This document shows, in pieces, positions 55,201 through 64,000 of a stretch of DNA of 64,000 bases. The notes under the pieces are model-generated. The model did no database searches and was not told the DNA's origin. It saw only the letters and a list, made by a program, of their open reading frames with translations. Every line of letters starts with the position of its first letter. Within the stretch, counting starts at the first letter, position 1. Position numbers and translations under genes: made by a program. Origin of the DNA: Limonium bicolor (Eukaryota > Streptophyta > Magnoliopsida > Caryophyllales > Plumbaginaceae); contig CM041783.1 in NCBI GenBank assembly GCA_023374045.1, forward strand, positions 122,203,503 to 122,267,502, in the 5' to 3' direction.

Positions 55201-56782
55201 TTGATTGGATGTATTTATTTCTCTTGTGTTTTGGATGCATATATTATGGTTATTGCTTAACTGAGATTTGTTGAGATCTTTTGCGATAGATATCTATTTT
55301 AAGATGATGGTTTGGTTAATCCTTATGCTAAGTGTAGTGGAGACACTAGTGTCCACGCTAACTAGAAATTATTTGGGGAGGTGTGATGCATTAGGACTTA
55401 TGATGAGTCCTCATTGATGATTGTTAAATGGTTAACCGCGTCTTGATTTGTAATAGAGCCGATTATATTATTTATTTGAGCCATTGGTGGGCAATGAGTA
55501 ACTGTAGTTTGGTACTTCATTTGAGAGGTAATCAACTGCTATACAAAAAAAAAATTAAGATGACGATTTGTGAGAGATTTATTCTGGTTCACATGGTTTG
55601 TGTTATGTTTGAAAAAAAAATGATATGATCATGGATAGAAGCAGAGTAAGTGTAATATCTTTGTGATTTTAAGGGGTTGTGTTTCATGTAGGTTTGAAGA
55701 TTAGTTGAGAGTTGTATACAAATCTTGATTATGTTGGTAAGCGGTGGTTGGTGTTGAGTCGTTGGCTATTGACTTTTGCATGGGGGAGTAGGTTAATGGT
55801 GAATTGGGACTTTGGGTGAATGTTTCTTATATGGATGTGATGTGAATATTAGAGGTAAAGTATTAAACTTTTGGGATTATCAGTTGAGAGATATAGACTC
55901 GAAAATAATGTCATATGTATGACTTTGTCAGTGAAAAATTGGGTAATTGAGGTGCTCTGATTTCATGGTTGTTTGATGATTTTGCCTGTATGAGATCGTT
56001 AGAGAATGTGAATTTAGTTAAATGTTTAAGATGTATAAGAAATTGGATGATTGGTTACAGGTCTGGAATATGTATAAAAGTTCTCATTTAAACCTTGGGA
56101 ATAGATCTCGTGGGACATTGATGAATTTTCTAAGCTGGGTGTTGAATATAAGAAGAGGAACTAGTCTCAATGAAGAAAGGTAGGAGTATATTTTAGGATT
56201 ACAAGATATAACTGGTGGAGATCTAGGATTCCAGTTCAAGAGATAACATTTAGTTTTGAGAGAATTTCTCCGAAGAAGGCTAATAAAACTTCTTAGAATG
56301 AGCTTAATCTTTAGCGAATTTGTGGAGGTTAAAAGAAGAATTGGAGATGTTCTGTGAGTTCCTTTAATAGTTAACTTCCAATTTGGTGTGTATTGAGTTA
56401 ATTAATTTATCATTCGGTGAAAGATGGAATCTTGATTCATGAATGTTAAGAAGTTGATCCTGACTTCTTGAAAAGACATGATATATAGTAAGTGGTATAC
56501 TATAGGTGGACTTAAAATGGAAAATGGCATGGTAATTGGTGGATTGTAGGATGTGAACTGGTATTGAATTAATGTGATTAATGTGATGTGATGATTATAG
56601 AATGATTGAATTGGTTTGGACTTTGGTCCTATGTGTTGGTTTGCCTTAAAATTTGAGAGTTCTATCTATGTGGTGAACCATTTAATTAGGCTTGAATTTT
56701 TTTTTTGTATTGGAATGGTTGTCCAAGGGGCTAAGGACAAGCAGCCCTTGGTCTTTCAACTGGTGTGCTTTAGATTAGATTC

Positions 56783-56819
56783 AGCTTCGGGGGCGAAGCT
56801 TCTTTTAAGGGGGATGAGA
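56783..56819 (+). promoter_or_regulatory. Hairpin and polypurine tract, element D
   Basis: AGCTTCG (56783-56789) and CGAAGCT (56794-56800) pair around GGGG; TTAAGGGGGATGAGA follows, then the LTR. The stem sequence differs from A, B and C but pairs perfectly. Confidence 0.78.
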
Positions 56820-59251
56820 TGAAATACCCACGAATTTTCATGTTAAGAATAATATAATTCTTTTTGAGAATGAATAAGTCTGAAGTTAGTATTATAGTGG
56901 CCCAGGGAAGTTAAACGATACTCTTATATTAAATTCTTCCTCTTCCTGAAATGTTTACAATTATCCGCAAATCATTGCCCTTACCAATCGTATTCCTATT
57001 GTTAATATTATTATCATTTAAATACTACTTATCCTTCTTAGATGTTACAACGTTATTTAAGTTCCCAGAATACAATCCTAGAATTTCTTTTTCAAATTGA
57101 TTAATCTTAATTTCCTAGAGTTCGAATTCAATTTATTTTCTCTTAGTAATTAGCATTAACTTTAAGAGTTCAAATCCCTTTTGACTTCTCCAAAATTAGT
57201 AAGATATTAATCCTTTATTATTCTCTTAATATTATATTACTAATATTCTAGATTCTTCTTTAACGTATTATTTTCTCTTGCTAGGATTACCGATTTGTTT
57301 CACTCTATCCTTATTTATTTCAATCTCTTCCTATATAAATAAATGTTATTAATGGTTTTCCTAGATATTCTACTCTCATCCTTATCTTGTTACAACGGTT
57401 CAACCACTTCCCCTATTATTTCGAATTGTAGATTTATTAAATTATTTATTTCAAAGTTGATATTGTTAACAACCTCGATCTTCTACTGGCTTTCTTAACG
57501 TTAATCATTTTTTTTATATCTTTCAAATATCTATAATACTAGTTACTAGAACCCTTCTTAAAAATTTAATAACTTTTCTTTCTTTAAAATAGATTATTTT
57601 ATTAATTTAATAAATCTCTCTTTGTTTAGTAAATTACTTCTATTTAAAACATCGACTTTCTTCACTTCTCTTCTTCCTCAACGTATTGCCATTACGCTCG
57701 TCCAAACTCTCAAAATTACGCAACTCTTCTACGTTCTTACTTCCACTAAAATCTTCTCGATTCTTCACCTTGAAACCTTTGCAAATTCACGTTCTTCATC
57801 ATGCTGCTGTCAGATTGCCTTCCCGGTGCCAATTAGGATTACGTTGGGTAAAGTATTCTACCTAGATAGTCGATTAAATTATTCGGTGGTGGTTGGTAGA
57901 CTCTAATTGTTGATTATATATTTAGACTCTAATTTCGTCGACGAGTGTTACCAGTAGTCCTGTAGAGTTGATCTCTTCAAGTTGTTTGTCTAATCAGGTA
58001 AATTTCTATGCTCATGTCTATTTGACTGATGTTTTGCAATTGGAGGAAAAAGGCTTTGGCTATGTTTTAATGGATTCTCAGTTGGTGTTTGGAAATTGGG
58101 ATTGTTTCCACGTTTTGGAATGAAGAATTGGATTGTGTGTGGTATTTCAGTTGTGGATTTTTGGGAGTCTTTCGCAGGATGCATTCCTCTGTTTGGGAGC
58201 CCACAGGTGCTCCCCATTTTATTATTTGCGCTGCACACAAGTTGCAGTAAGCCCTCTGATCTACTCTATGTTACTGCTGTTTCATAGGGGGTGTGCACAC
58301 TTAAGGACTTAGGGTGAGGTGGTTGTTTGATGGTCCCATAGGTGACTGTCCTGGAATTGTTGTTTGATGGTCCCATAGGTGACTGTCCTGGAATTAATGT
58401 TGGGGTCCATAGGTGACCCCGTGTTTGGAAATGTGGTTATCTCCTGTTGAAAGCTCCCTACTATGGTTTTGTTGTTTATGGTGATTTCTGGAGAACTATT
58501 CTAATGCTCGATAAACTATTCCCATCTGATTGACAAATGACAAAATGAATTTAAAATGTATTTACAGATTGAGGTAGAGTTTACTCAGTTTATCTGATTT
58601 GTGCGATCCCTTCGTGTTTTTGTCTATTGTATTCTGATCGCAGGTGATGGTTGCTGAAGTTTGGGGATTGGGAATGCGCTACCACATAGTTCTAGAGTTG
58701 ATTAATGTCTTTGAGATACAGTATTTAAATGGCGATGTTTTGGATATTTATTTATGATGAATTGTTTAAGGATAGCTGAGCACTCATGGGATTGAGTGTG
58801 GCGGTGGCACTCTGGATTTGAAAATATTTTCCGCTGTGTTTTTATGGTAAACATTCACTACATATGATTATAAAACATTCACTTCCCTTGGCATTAATAT
58901 TGTGGTCATTTTGTATCCTTCTAATATTGTTTTCGTTTTGGTTTTCATAAATTTGGACCTGTCCGAACGTCCGTCCGGACATCCATGTTCGGACAGGCCC
59001 CGAGAGTATTTTGTTTTTCACAGTATTAGTGTGTCCGAACATCTGTCCGAACTTACATGTTCGGACAGCATGCGAGGACGGGTCTGAACTGTAAGTCTCG
59101 GCACATGTCCGAACTTACATGTTCGGACTAATGTTCGGACATACCTTGTATCTCAATTTTAAGACTCGTTGGACATCCGTTTTAATCCCCGTCTGTGGCG
59201 TTGGATTCGTATCGTTTATACTTATTATGAGGCAAAATCCAGGGTGGTACA
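56820..59251 (+). repeat. Right LTR of element D
   Basis: 2432 bp, partner of 49762-52213, with about twenty or more single-base losses relative to it between 56960 and 58800. It ends GGGTGGTACA, and the TRIM follows at once. Confidence 0.88.
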
Positions 59252-59253
59252 TA

Positions 59254-59446
59254 TGTAATACCCCCATCCCACATCGGGATATGAGTAGTATTGTGAGTTC
59301 CTTATATGTAAACACATGGGTTGACTACAACAACAGGCTTCCACTTTTCAGCCCAAGTGAGGATTGAGGGCTAAAAGTGGCTAGTTTTCAAGCCCGGATG
59401 GCTTGGGAGCTAGGTTGTTGGATAGTTGCTCATATGGGGTGTTACA
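59254..59446 (+). repeat. Left LTR of the TRIM
   Basis: 193 bases, ends GTGTTACA and is followed by AAA and the PBS. Confidence 0.88.
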
Positions 59447-59570
59447 AAATGGTATCAGAGCGGACTCGGGACCGTGTCGGGATGGGTAACCCGACACCTA
59501 CCGAGGAGGTCCATGGGACTTGGATATTAGGCTTGCGACGAGGACGTCGCGTTCTTTGAGTGGGGGAGTA

Positions 59571-59764
59571 TGTAATACCCCCATCCCACATCGGGATATG
59601 AGTAGTATTGTGAGTTCCTTATATGTAAACACATGGGTTGACTACAACAACAGGCCTTCCACTTTTCAGCCCAAGTGAGGATTGAGGGCCTAAAGTGGCT
59701 AGTTTTCAAGCCCGGATGGCTTGGGAGCTAGGTTGTTGGATAGTTGCTCATATGGGGTGTTACA
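59571..59764 (+). repeat. Right LTR of the TRIM
   Basis: 194 bases, preceded by GGGGGAGTA; next to CTTCC. Confidence 0.88.
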
Positions 59765-61477
59765 CTTCCTCTTCCAAATTCCAAGTGATTTACCACTCAT
59801 TAATATTCGAAACATGCCTAGTTTTTTTCCTAGGTTTCACACTCTTATTCACCTTGGTTTCCAAGTAAAATTTGACAGCACTTGCTTGCTTTACTAAGCA
59901 TTTTCACCACACTAAACATGTTCACAAAACACTTCTTCTCCTCTGTTTGGTTTACACATCAAAACCACCTCAAATTCCCCTTGTTCACACATATAAACTA
60001 GCTTAGTTCACAAACTTATTTCTCACACTTAAACAACATTAAACATTCTCATTTAACTACCATCATTGTAGTATCACAACTACACCATTCAAGCTCAAGG
60101 TTGTTTATACAACACCAACATAAGTTTTCCCAAGCAAATAAAACCAACGCAAGGTAAGCCCTTACCTTGTTTATTCTCGGTTTTTACTCCTCTTCCTCTT
60201 CTTTCTCTTGTTCCCTCTTTCTCTTCTTGTTTTCACAACATACCAAGGAGCATAGATTGCCAACTACAATCATATCCCCACACACACATCAACAAGTAAG
60301 TTCAATATTTCCACATAACCTAATATATTCCAAGGAGCTAGTTTTCAAGGTTTAGCTTAGGTTTTACCTTAGAATAACCAAATGGACAGCTTGGCAATCC
60401 ATTGGAAGAGTTTCCATCCCTCCACAAGAGCAAGATGCTCACGGCTAACATGGGGAAAAATTCAACGTGAGGGAATTTTTTCCAAAATTGGAAAAGTTAG
60501 CTAGAAATGAAGAGCTTGTAACTTCTTTTTACCTTTGAGTATCAAGAAGATGTTGGAGACTCAAAAACACTTCTTTAAGCTCTAAAATGGCCTACTTCCA
60601 TGGAGATGAAGATGAATGTTTCAAGCTTTTGAAGGGTGGAAAACGTAGCCTCGTCGATACGAATCTAACGGTAGTATTTTGTGAGGTTTGGTGAAGAGAT
60701 GAGTGAGTTAATGGAGGAAGAAGGAGGGCTGTGTGCTCACTTGTGAAATCGCCATTTAACAGAGGAGGAAGAAGAAGCTCAGCTTGGAGGGGGAAGAAAT
60801 AATCGTGAGTGAGAAGAATGAGAGAAGGTGAGAGAGTTACTTATATCTCTTTCACTATTCCCCTCCTCTACTTTATTACTTTGCCCTTTTGTGACTTAAT
60901 AAAAGCTAGCTAATTACTTAAGTATAGGTGTGTGTGTAGTTATAAAACTGGTCCCACATTATTAGTGAGCTGGAGCGTTTTTCGTTTTCTTACAGAAACG
61001 CTCGTTATTTTACCCGGTTTAGCACTATTCACTAACCGGGCCCGTTTTTCGGATTTTTTTCTCGTTTCTTTATTTTTAATGGTTATTAAGCTTCCATTAA
61101 TACTTAATTATAGTTATTTAATCAACTATAATTTTTACGGGTCCATTTGACCACTTAAAGTCACGTTTTCGGGTTTTCTCGAAAAACGTGCTTTTATGCT
61201 TATTAGCGTTTTAATCCATTATTTGGATCCGTTTTCTTCGGGAATCATTCCCGTATACTAATTAGGCCTAACTAAGCCTTAGGAATCCATCTCGGACCCT
61301 CTCGAGATCATATATCTCTTATACTCATTTAACGCGCATTTTAGCGTTTTTCGCTTTTCAAGCGTTTTCTCTTTTTTTTGGTTTTATTCTTTTTACCAAT
61401 ACTCTTTAGGCACCACTAGGCCCTTAATAATTTATTAGAGTAATTTAATCACCATTTTTTAGATCCGGGGTATTAAA
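59765..61477 (-). repeat. Right (5') LTR of element B, second segment
   Basis: Continuation of the B LTR after D/TRIM; matches 40395-42121 and ends CCGGGGTATTAAA before TSD GAACG. Carries the promoter-proximal part of the LTR. Confidence 0.88.
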
Positions 61478-63003
61478 GAACGTATTTGTAGAGTTGATAT
61501 GATGTCGTAAATATTTATATATATATATATATATATACTTGGACTTGTGAGGAGTTATGTATTAATATATGCATGTGTATATAGTTGGAAGTTTAATTAA
61601 GAGAGTTACGTATGGTAACAGAATGTTTAGGAGATAATTAAGTTATTAACCTACCCGGCTACTATGTTATAGGATCTAGATAGTCGGAGGTGTTCGACGG
61701 ATTGGGCGAGTATCGTTTTAAGAGCTAGCCAATCTCCAGGTGTACGGTACAGTTCTTCTTGTGACCTGCTTGCTAATGAGGTGTCCCTCGGCTTGTGTGC
61801 TATTTGTTTTTGTGTGCTCACTAAACAAGATAAAGCATGCAACCGGAATATTATGTTTATTGTATTGTTGTGTGATGTTTGAAAACTAACACAACATACC
61901 GTGAGAACTTACTAACTAACGTTTAGTAAGGAAATGAGTGAGACTAAGGAACGCTCCCTAATATGGGTTGATATAAACCGAAAGAGGTTAACCAACAAAC
62001 ATGGTCTTGAGACTACTACTAACTGGATCTTGAGTGAGGAAAACCGGGACCGATCTCCGGTCATGCATGCTAAGGAAAAGGGGGGCGGTATCTGAATCAG
62101 ATCCGCCCTCCGCTTAAGGACTTGTCTTCGGACTTGTAGCCTAGGGCCGGTTGCCGGCTCAGCTACGCTGGACTCCCGTCCAGAGTAGGTGGCATTAAGA
62201 TGGTGCGGTGGGATCACCTAAATCCCAGGTTCTAATTAAGCTACAACCATTCCCTTCCAGGAACGGTTTGTATACTGAGATTAAGTTGAGATTAAGATTA
62301 AGGTAAGGTTAAGATGAGTTGCAACCATTCCTCTTTAAAGGATGGTTTGTATTATTAAGACTAAGATAAGCTACATCCACTCCTTATTAAAGGATGGTTG
62401 TTTCTAAGATTAAGATAAGACTAAGATTGAGGTGAGATAAGGATGGACTAAGATTAAGAGGAAATATAACTTAAGGAGTTAGATAATTAACTCTCTAACT
62501 AAGGGAACACATTTAAGTCGTTCGTTATGTTTGAACTTTGATTGTTCATATTTGGTTTGTTGTTTACTGCACCTTCTATTATGTTGTGCATCTAATCAAC
62601 CTCCGTGCTATCGACAAATGGTCGTCGTAGCCACGTTAGCTTGGGGGCCATGAGAGGATCGTACCAGCATTCGTGCTGACCCCCTTTGGGGGCTTTTTTA
62701 CTACACAGGTGAACATCAGGAGGCGGCCGTCGCGAGAGTAAGAAGGGGTACAAGTGTGAAGGGTTAAGTGTGGTGTACGAGTTGTGCATGTACACTCGTA
62801 TGGCAATTGAGTTAGTAAGATGTATAGGATATGAGGGGATTGTAAGAAGGAAATGTAATTGGTTAAGGTTGTTGTACTAATGTTCGGTATATTCTGTAGT
62901 CAGACCGTGGCAAGGTCCTGGAGTGTAAAGAATTCCGCTGTGACATGTATATGTATAAGCTATTAAGTTGCGAGACCACATTGGATTGAGTTGGGGTGTT
63001 ACA
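61478..63003 (+). repeat. 3' LTR of element C, segment 3
   Basis: Resumes C after B. Includes a TA run (61516-61536), several TTAAG/AAGATTAAG-rich repeats at 62270-62460 (a purine-rich run with recurring ACCATTCC and GGATGGTT blocks), the CCCCC-TTT-GGGGG hairpin (62680-62692) with CAG at 62708, and the LTR end at 63003. No gene is seen; frames 61651-61842 and 61912-62217 lack motifs. Confidence 0.75.
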
Positions 63004-63034
63004 TATTGGATATATTATGTATATGCTCTGGTTT

Positions 63035-63038
<4 letters not shown>

Positions 63039-63109
<71 letters not shown>
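63039..63109. repeat. (TA)n microsatellite
   Basis: About 35 TA units a short way beyond the end of element C. Confidence 0.95.
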
Positions 63110-63116
<7 letters not shown>

Positions 63117-64000
63117 TGTATTTTAGTTATGTTATATATATATCTAGTTCCAACTATACCATATACTTAATATGTATACATTTTAATATATATTTGCGTA
63201 ACACTTCTACATTCATATTTCATAAGTTATACTCTTATATTATATGCCACATTATCATCATCTTATGTAAGATGATTATTTTCATTTGTTGCATTATTTG
63301 ATGCATTTTATATTAAAACTTTATCTTAATATTGGTAACATTTCATGACATATATTCATAATTCCTAAGGTTTATTTTAATACTAACCTTAGTTTATAAA
63401 TTCTATTTATCCATTAATTGTCACATTATTTCATGTGAATATTGTTAATGATAATTATTTAATTTAATCACATTAATACTATATAATATCTATAGTATTT
63501 ATAACATTGTGAACCATAGTTATAAATTCATTTCTTGCATGTTACGCATGCGGTTTTAGTATATAGTTTAATAAACTATGTTTTGACCACATAAAATCAT
63601 AGTTACACTTATATCTTATACCATATAAGATGATATTTTATATCCCATTTAACATTATATTATATAGTTTTGAAAATCACATAATTAATTGCCCCAAGAC
63701 ATATTTATATACACTTATTATTTCTTTATTCACATAGTTTTCATTAATCACAATATGACCACTCATTATTATACTATGTTATAATATCATATTTATAAAC
63801 ATTAAAACCTTATAACATACTATAACCTATAGTTTAATAAAACTATATATTATGGCCGAAAAGGCCTTTAGGTTATATTTCATTTTCTTTTCAATTCCCT
63901 TACTTTTAATTATTACAATTCCTCCACATATTTTATAACATGTTATATACACCATATGTTATATCATTTAAACTTCAATAATTATATCATATAGTTTTAT
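63110..64000. other. AT-rich flank, unassigned
   Basis: Very AT-rich sequence with no recognisable gene, LTR end or known repeat. It may be the DNA into which C inserted or part of another old repeat. The 61-residue frame at 63116-63301 is low-complexity and not supported. Confidence 0.5.

Larger units (their letters stand above)
52214..56819 (+). other. Non-coding internal region of element D
   Basis: 4.6 kb of AT-rich sequence. No frame exceeds about 75 residues and none shows gag or pol motifs. TA-rich runs occur near 52570-52610, 53030-53105 and 53880-53900. I find no recognisable pol trace by eye. Confidence 0.7.
49762..59251 (+). mobile_element. Non-coding LTR retrotransposon D
   Basis: Left LTR 49762-52213, PBS for tRNA-Met, internal region without genes (52214-56819), hairpin and PPT, right LTR 56820-59251. 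LTRs of about 2.45 kb start TGAAATACCCACG and end GGGTG(T/G)TACA. Tetraloop hairpin, PPT and PBS are gypsy-like, and it lacks any gag or pol: a LARD-like passenger. Confidence 0.88.
59252..59764 (+). mobile_element. TRIM (terminal-repeat retrotransposon in miniature)
   Basis: Two LTRs of about 194 bases (59254-59446 and 59571-59764, TGTAATACCCCC...GGGGTGTTACA) around a 124-base internal region with a tRNA-Met PBS (TGGTATCAGAGC, 59450-59461) and a PPT-like GTGGGGGAG (59560-59568). No coding capacity. The LTRs differ by a few bases (GCTTCC/GCCTTCC, GGGCTAAAAG/GGGCCTAAAG). It abuts D and lacks its own TSD; the CTTCC after it belongs with the one before D. I see no 5S rRNA segment, so it is not a Cassandra element. 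Confidence 0.9.
37717..61477 (-). mobile_element. Full-length non-coding gypsy-type element B (minus strand)
   Basis: Left LTR 37717-42121 (its 3' LTR), PPT and hairpin, internal region 42122-47110, PBS, right LTR 47111-61477 (its 5' LTR, split by D and a TRIM). TSD GAACG is perfect. LTRs are about 4.4 kb and nearly identical where comparable. The internal region has no protein-coding frame of note, so it is a large non-autonomous derivative (LARD-like). Its PBS leader and PPT sequences match A and C, so it could borrow proteins from such elements. Confidence 0.88.
1..63003 (+). mobile_element. Outer nested LTR retrotransposon C (Ty3/gypsy, decayed)
   Basis: The first 62 bases recur, with a couple of differences, at 62944-63003, immediately before the TTACA end of an LTR, so the window begins inside the 5' LTR and holds the whole rest of the element. 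Order: 5' LTR end (1-62), PBS (68-79), degenerate internal region (63-5514), PPT (5501-5514), 3' LTR. The 3' LTR is in three pieces, 5515-6920, 36387-37716 and 61478-63003, about 4.2 kb once insertions are removed. The 5 bases after it are TATTG; the matching upstream duplication lies outside the window. It is the oldest layer here, hosting all other elements. No intact coding frame remains. Confidence 0.85.

Noticed and set aside
59252..59764. Cassandra-type TRIM with 5S rRNA
   Set aside because: The size would fit, but no 5S rRNA-like internal promoter segment is visible in the LTR.

Overview
The window is plant nuclear DNA made almost entirely of nested LTR retrotransposons. Three things point to an angiosperm: Ty3/gypsy elements of the chromovirus (Tekay/Del-like) type with primer-binding sites for plant initiator tRNA-Met, a Tat/Athila-like gag element primed by tRNA-Asp, and a TRIM. 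I cannot name the species. I see no ordinary host gene, no rRNA or tRNA gene, and no CRISPR.

Layout, from the outside in. Element C (+) fills the window: the end of its 5' LTR (1-62), a PBS, a degenerate gag-pol (63-5514), then a 3' LTR that starts at 5515 and ends at 63003, split by later insertions. Insertion 1 into the C LTR is a minus-strand solo LTR, here called A' (6921-36386, TSD AAAGT). A' is itself split by a plus-strand solo LTR of family B (7409-11758, TSD ATTAT) and by a full-length plus-strand element A (12432-32801). Element A is split inside its integrase gene by a young minus-strand gag-only element E (21353-27590, TSD GTATG). Insertion 2 into the C LTR is a full-length but non-coding minus-strand B element (37717-61477, TSD GAACG). 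Its right LTR is split by non-coding element D (49762-59251) plus a TRIM (59252-59764), the pair sharing one TSD, CTTCC. The last ~1 kb (63004-64000) is AT-rich and unassigned.

Element A is the main point of interest. Between gag and protease/RT it carries a complete AlkB-type 2-oxoglutarate/Fe(II) dioxygenase domain, in the same sense as gag-pol and with every expected catalytic residue. The region reads best as an intron-containing gag. Gag exons 1-3 join in phase-compatible fashion either to the AlkB exon (acceptor at 18123), which ends in its own stop codon, or, skipping it, to protease-RT-RNaseH-integrase (acceptor at 19061). Alternative splicing could therefore make Gag-AlkB and Gag-Pol from one transcript. 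AlkB is the best-preserved open frame of this copy: gag has a stop in its second exon (or uses another donor), and integrase is split by E and frameshifted near its end.

A second theme is RNA-like structure in the LTRs. Families A, B, D and E each carry clusters of strong hairpins whose stem sequence is different in every family. Other small hairpins show compensatory changes between families: beside the PPT, beside the PBS, and near the LTR 3' end. Elements B, C and D look like non-autonomous passengers that keep these cis signals but not proteins.
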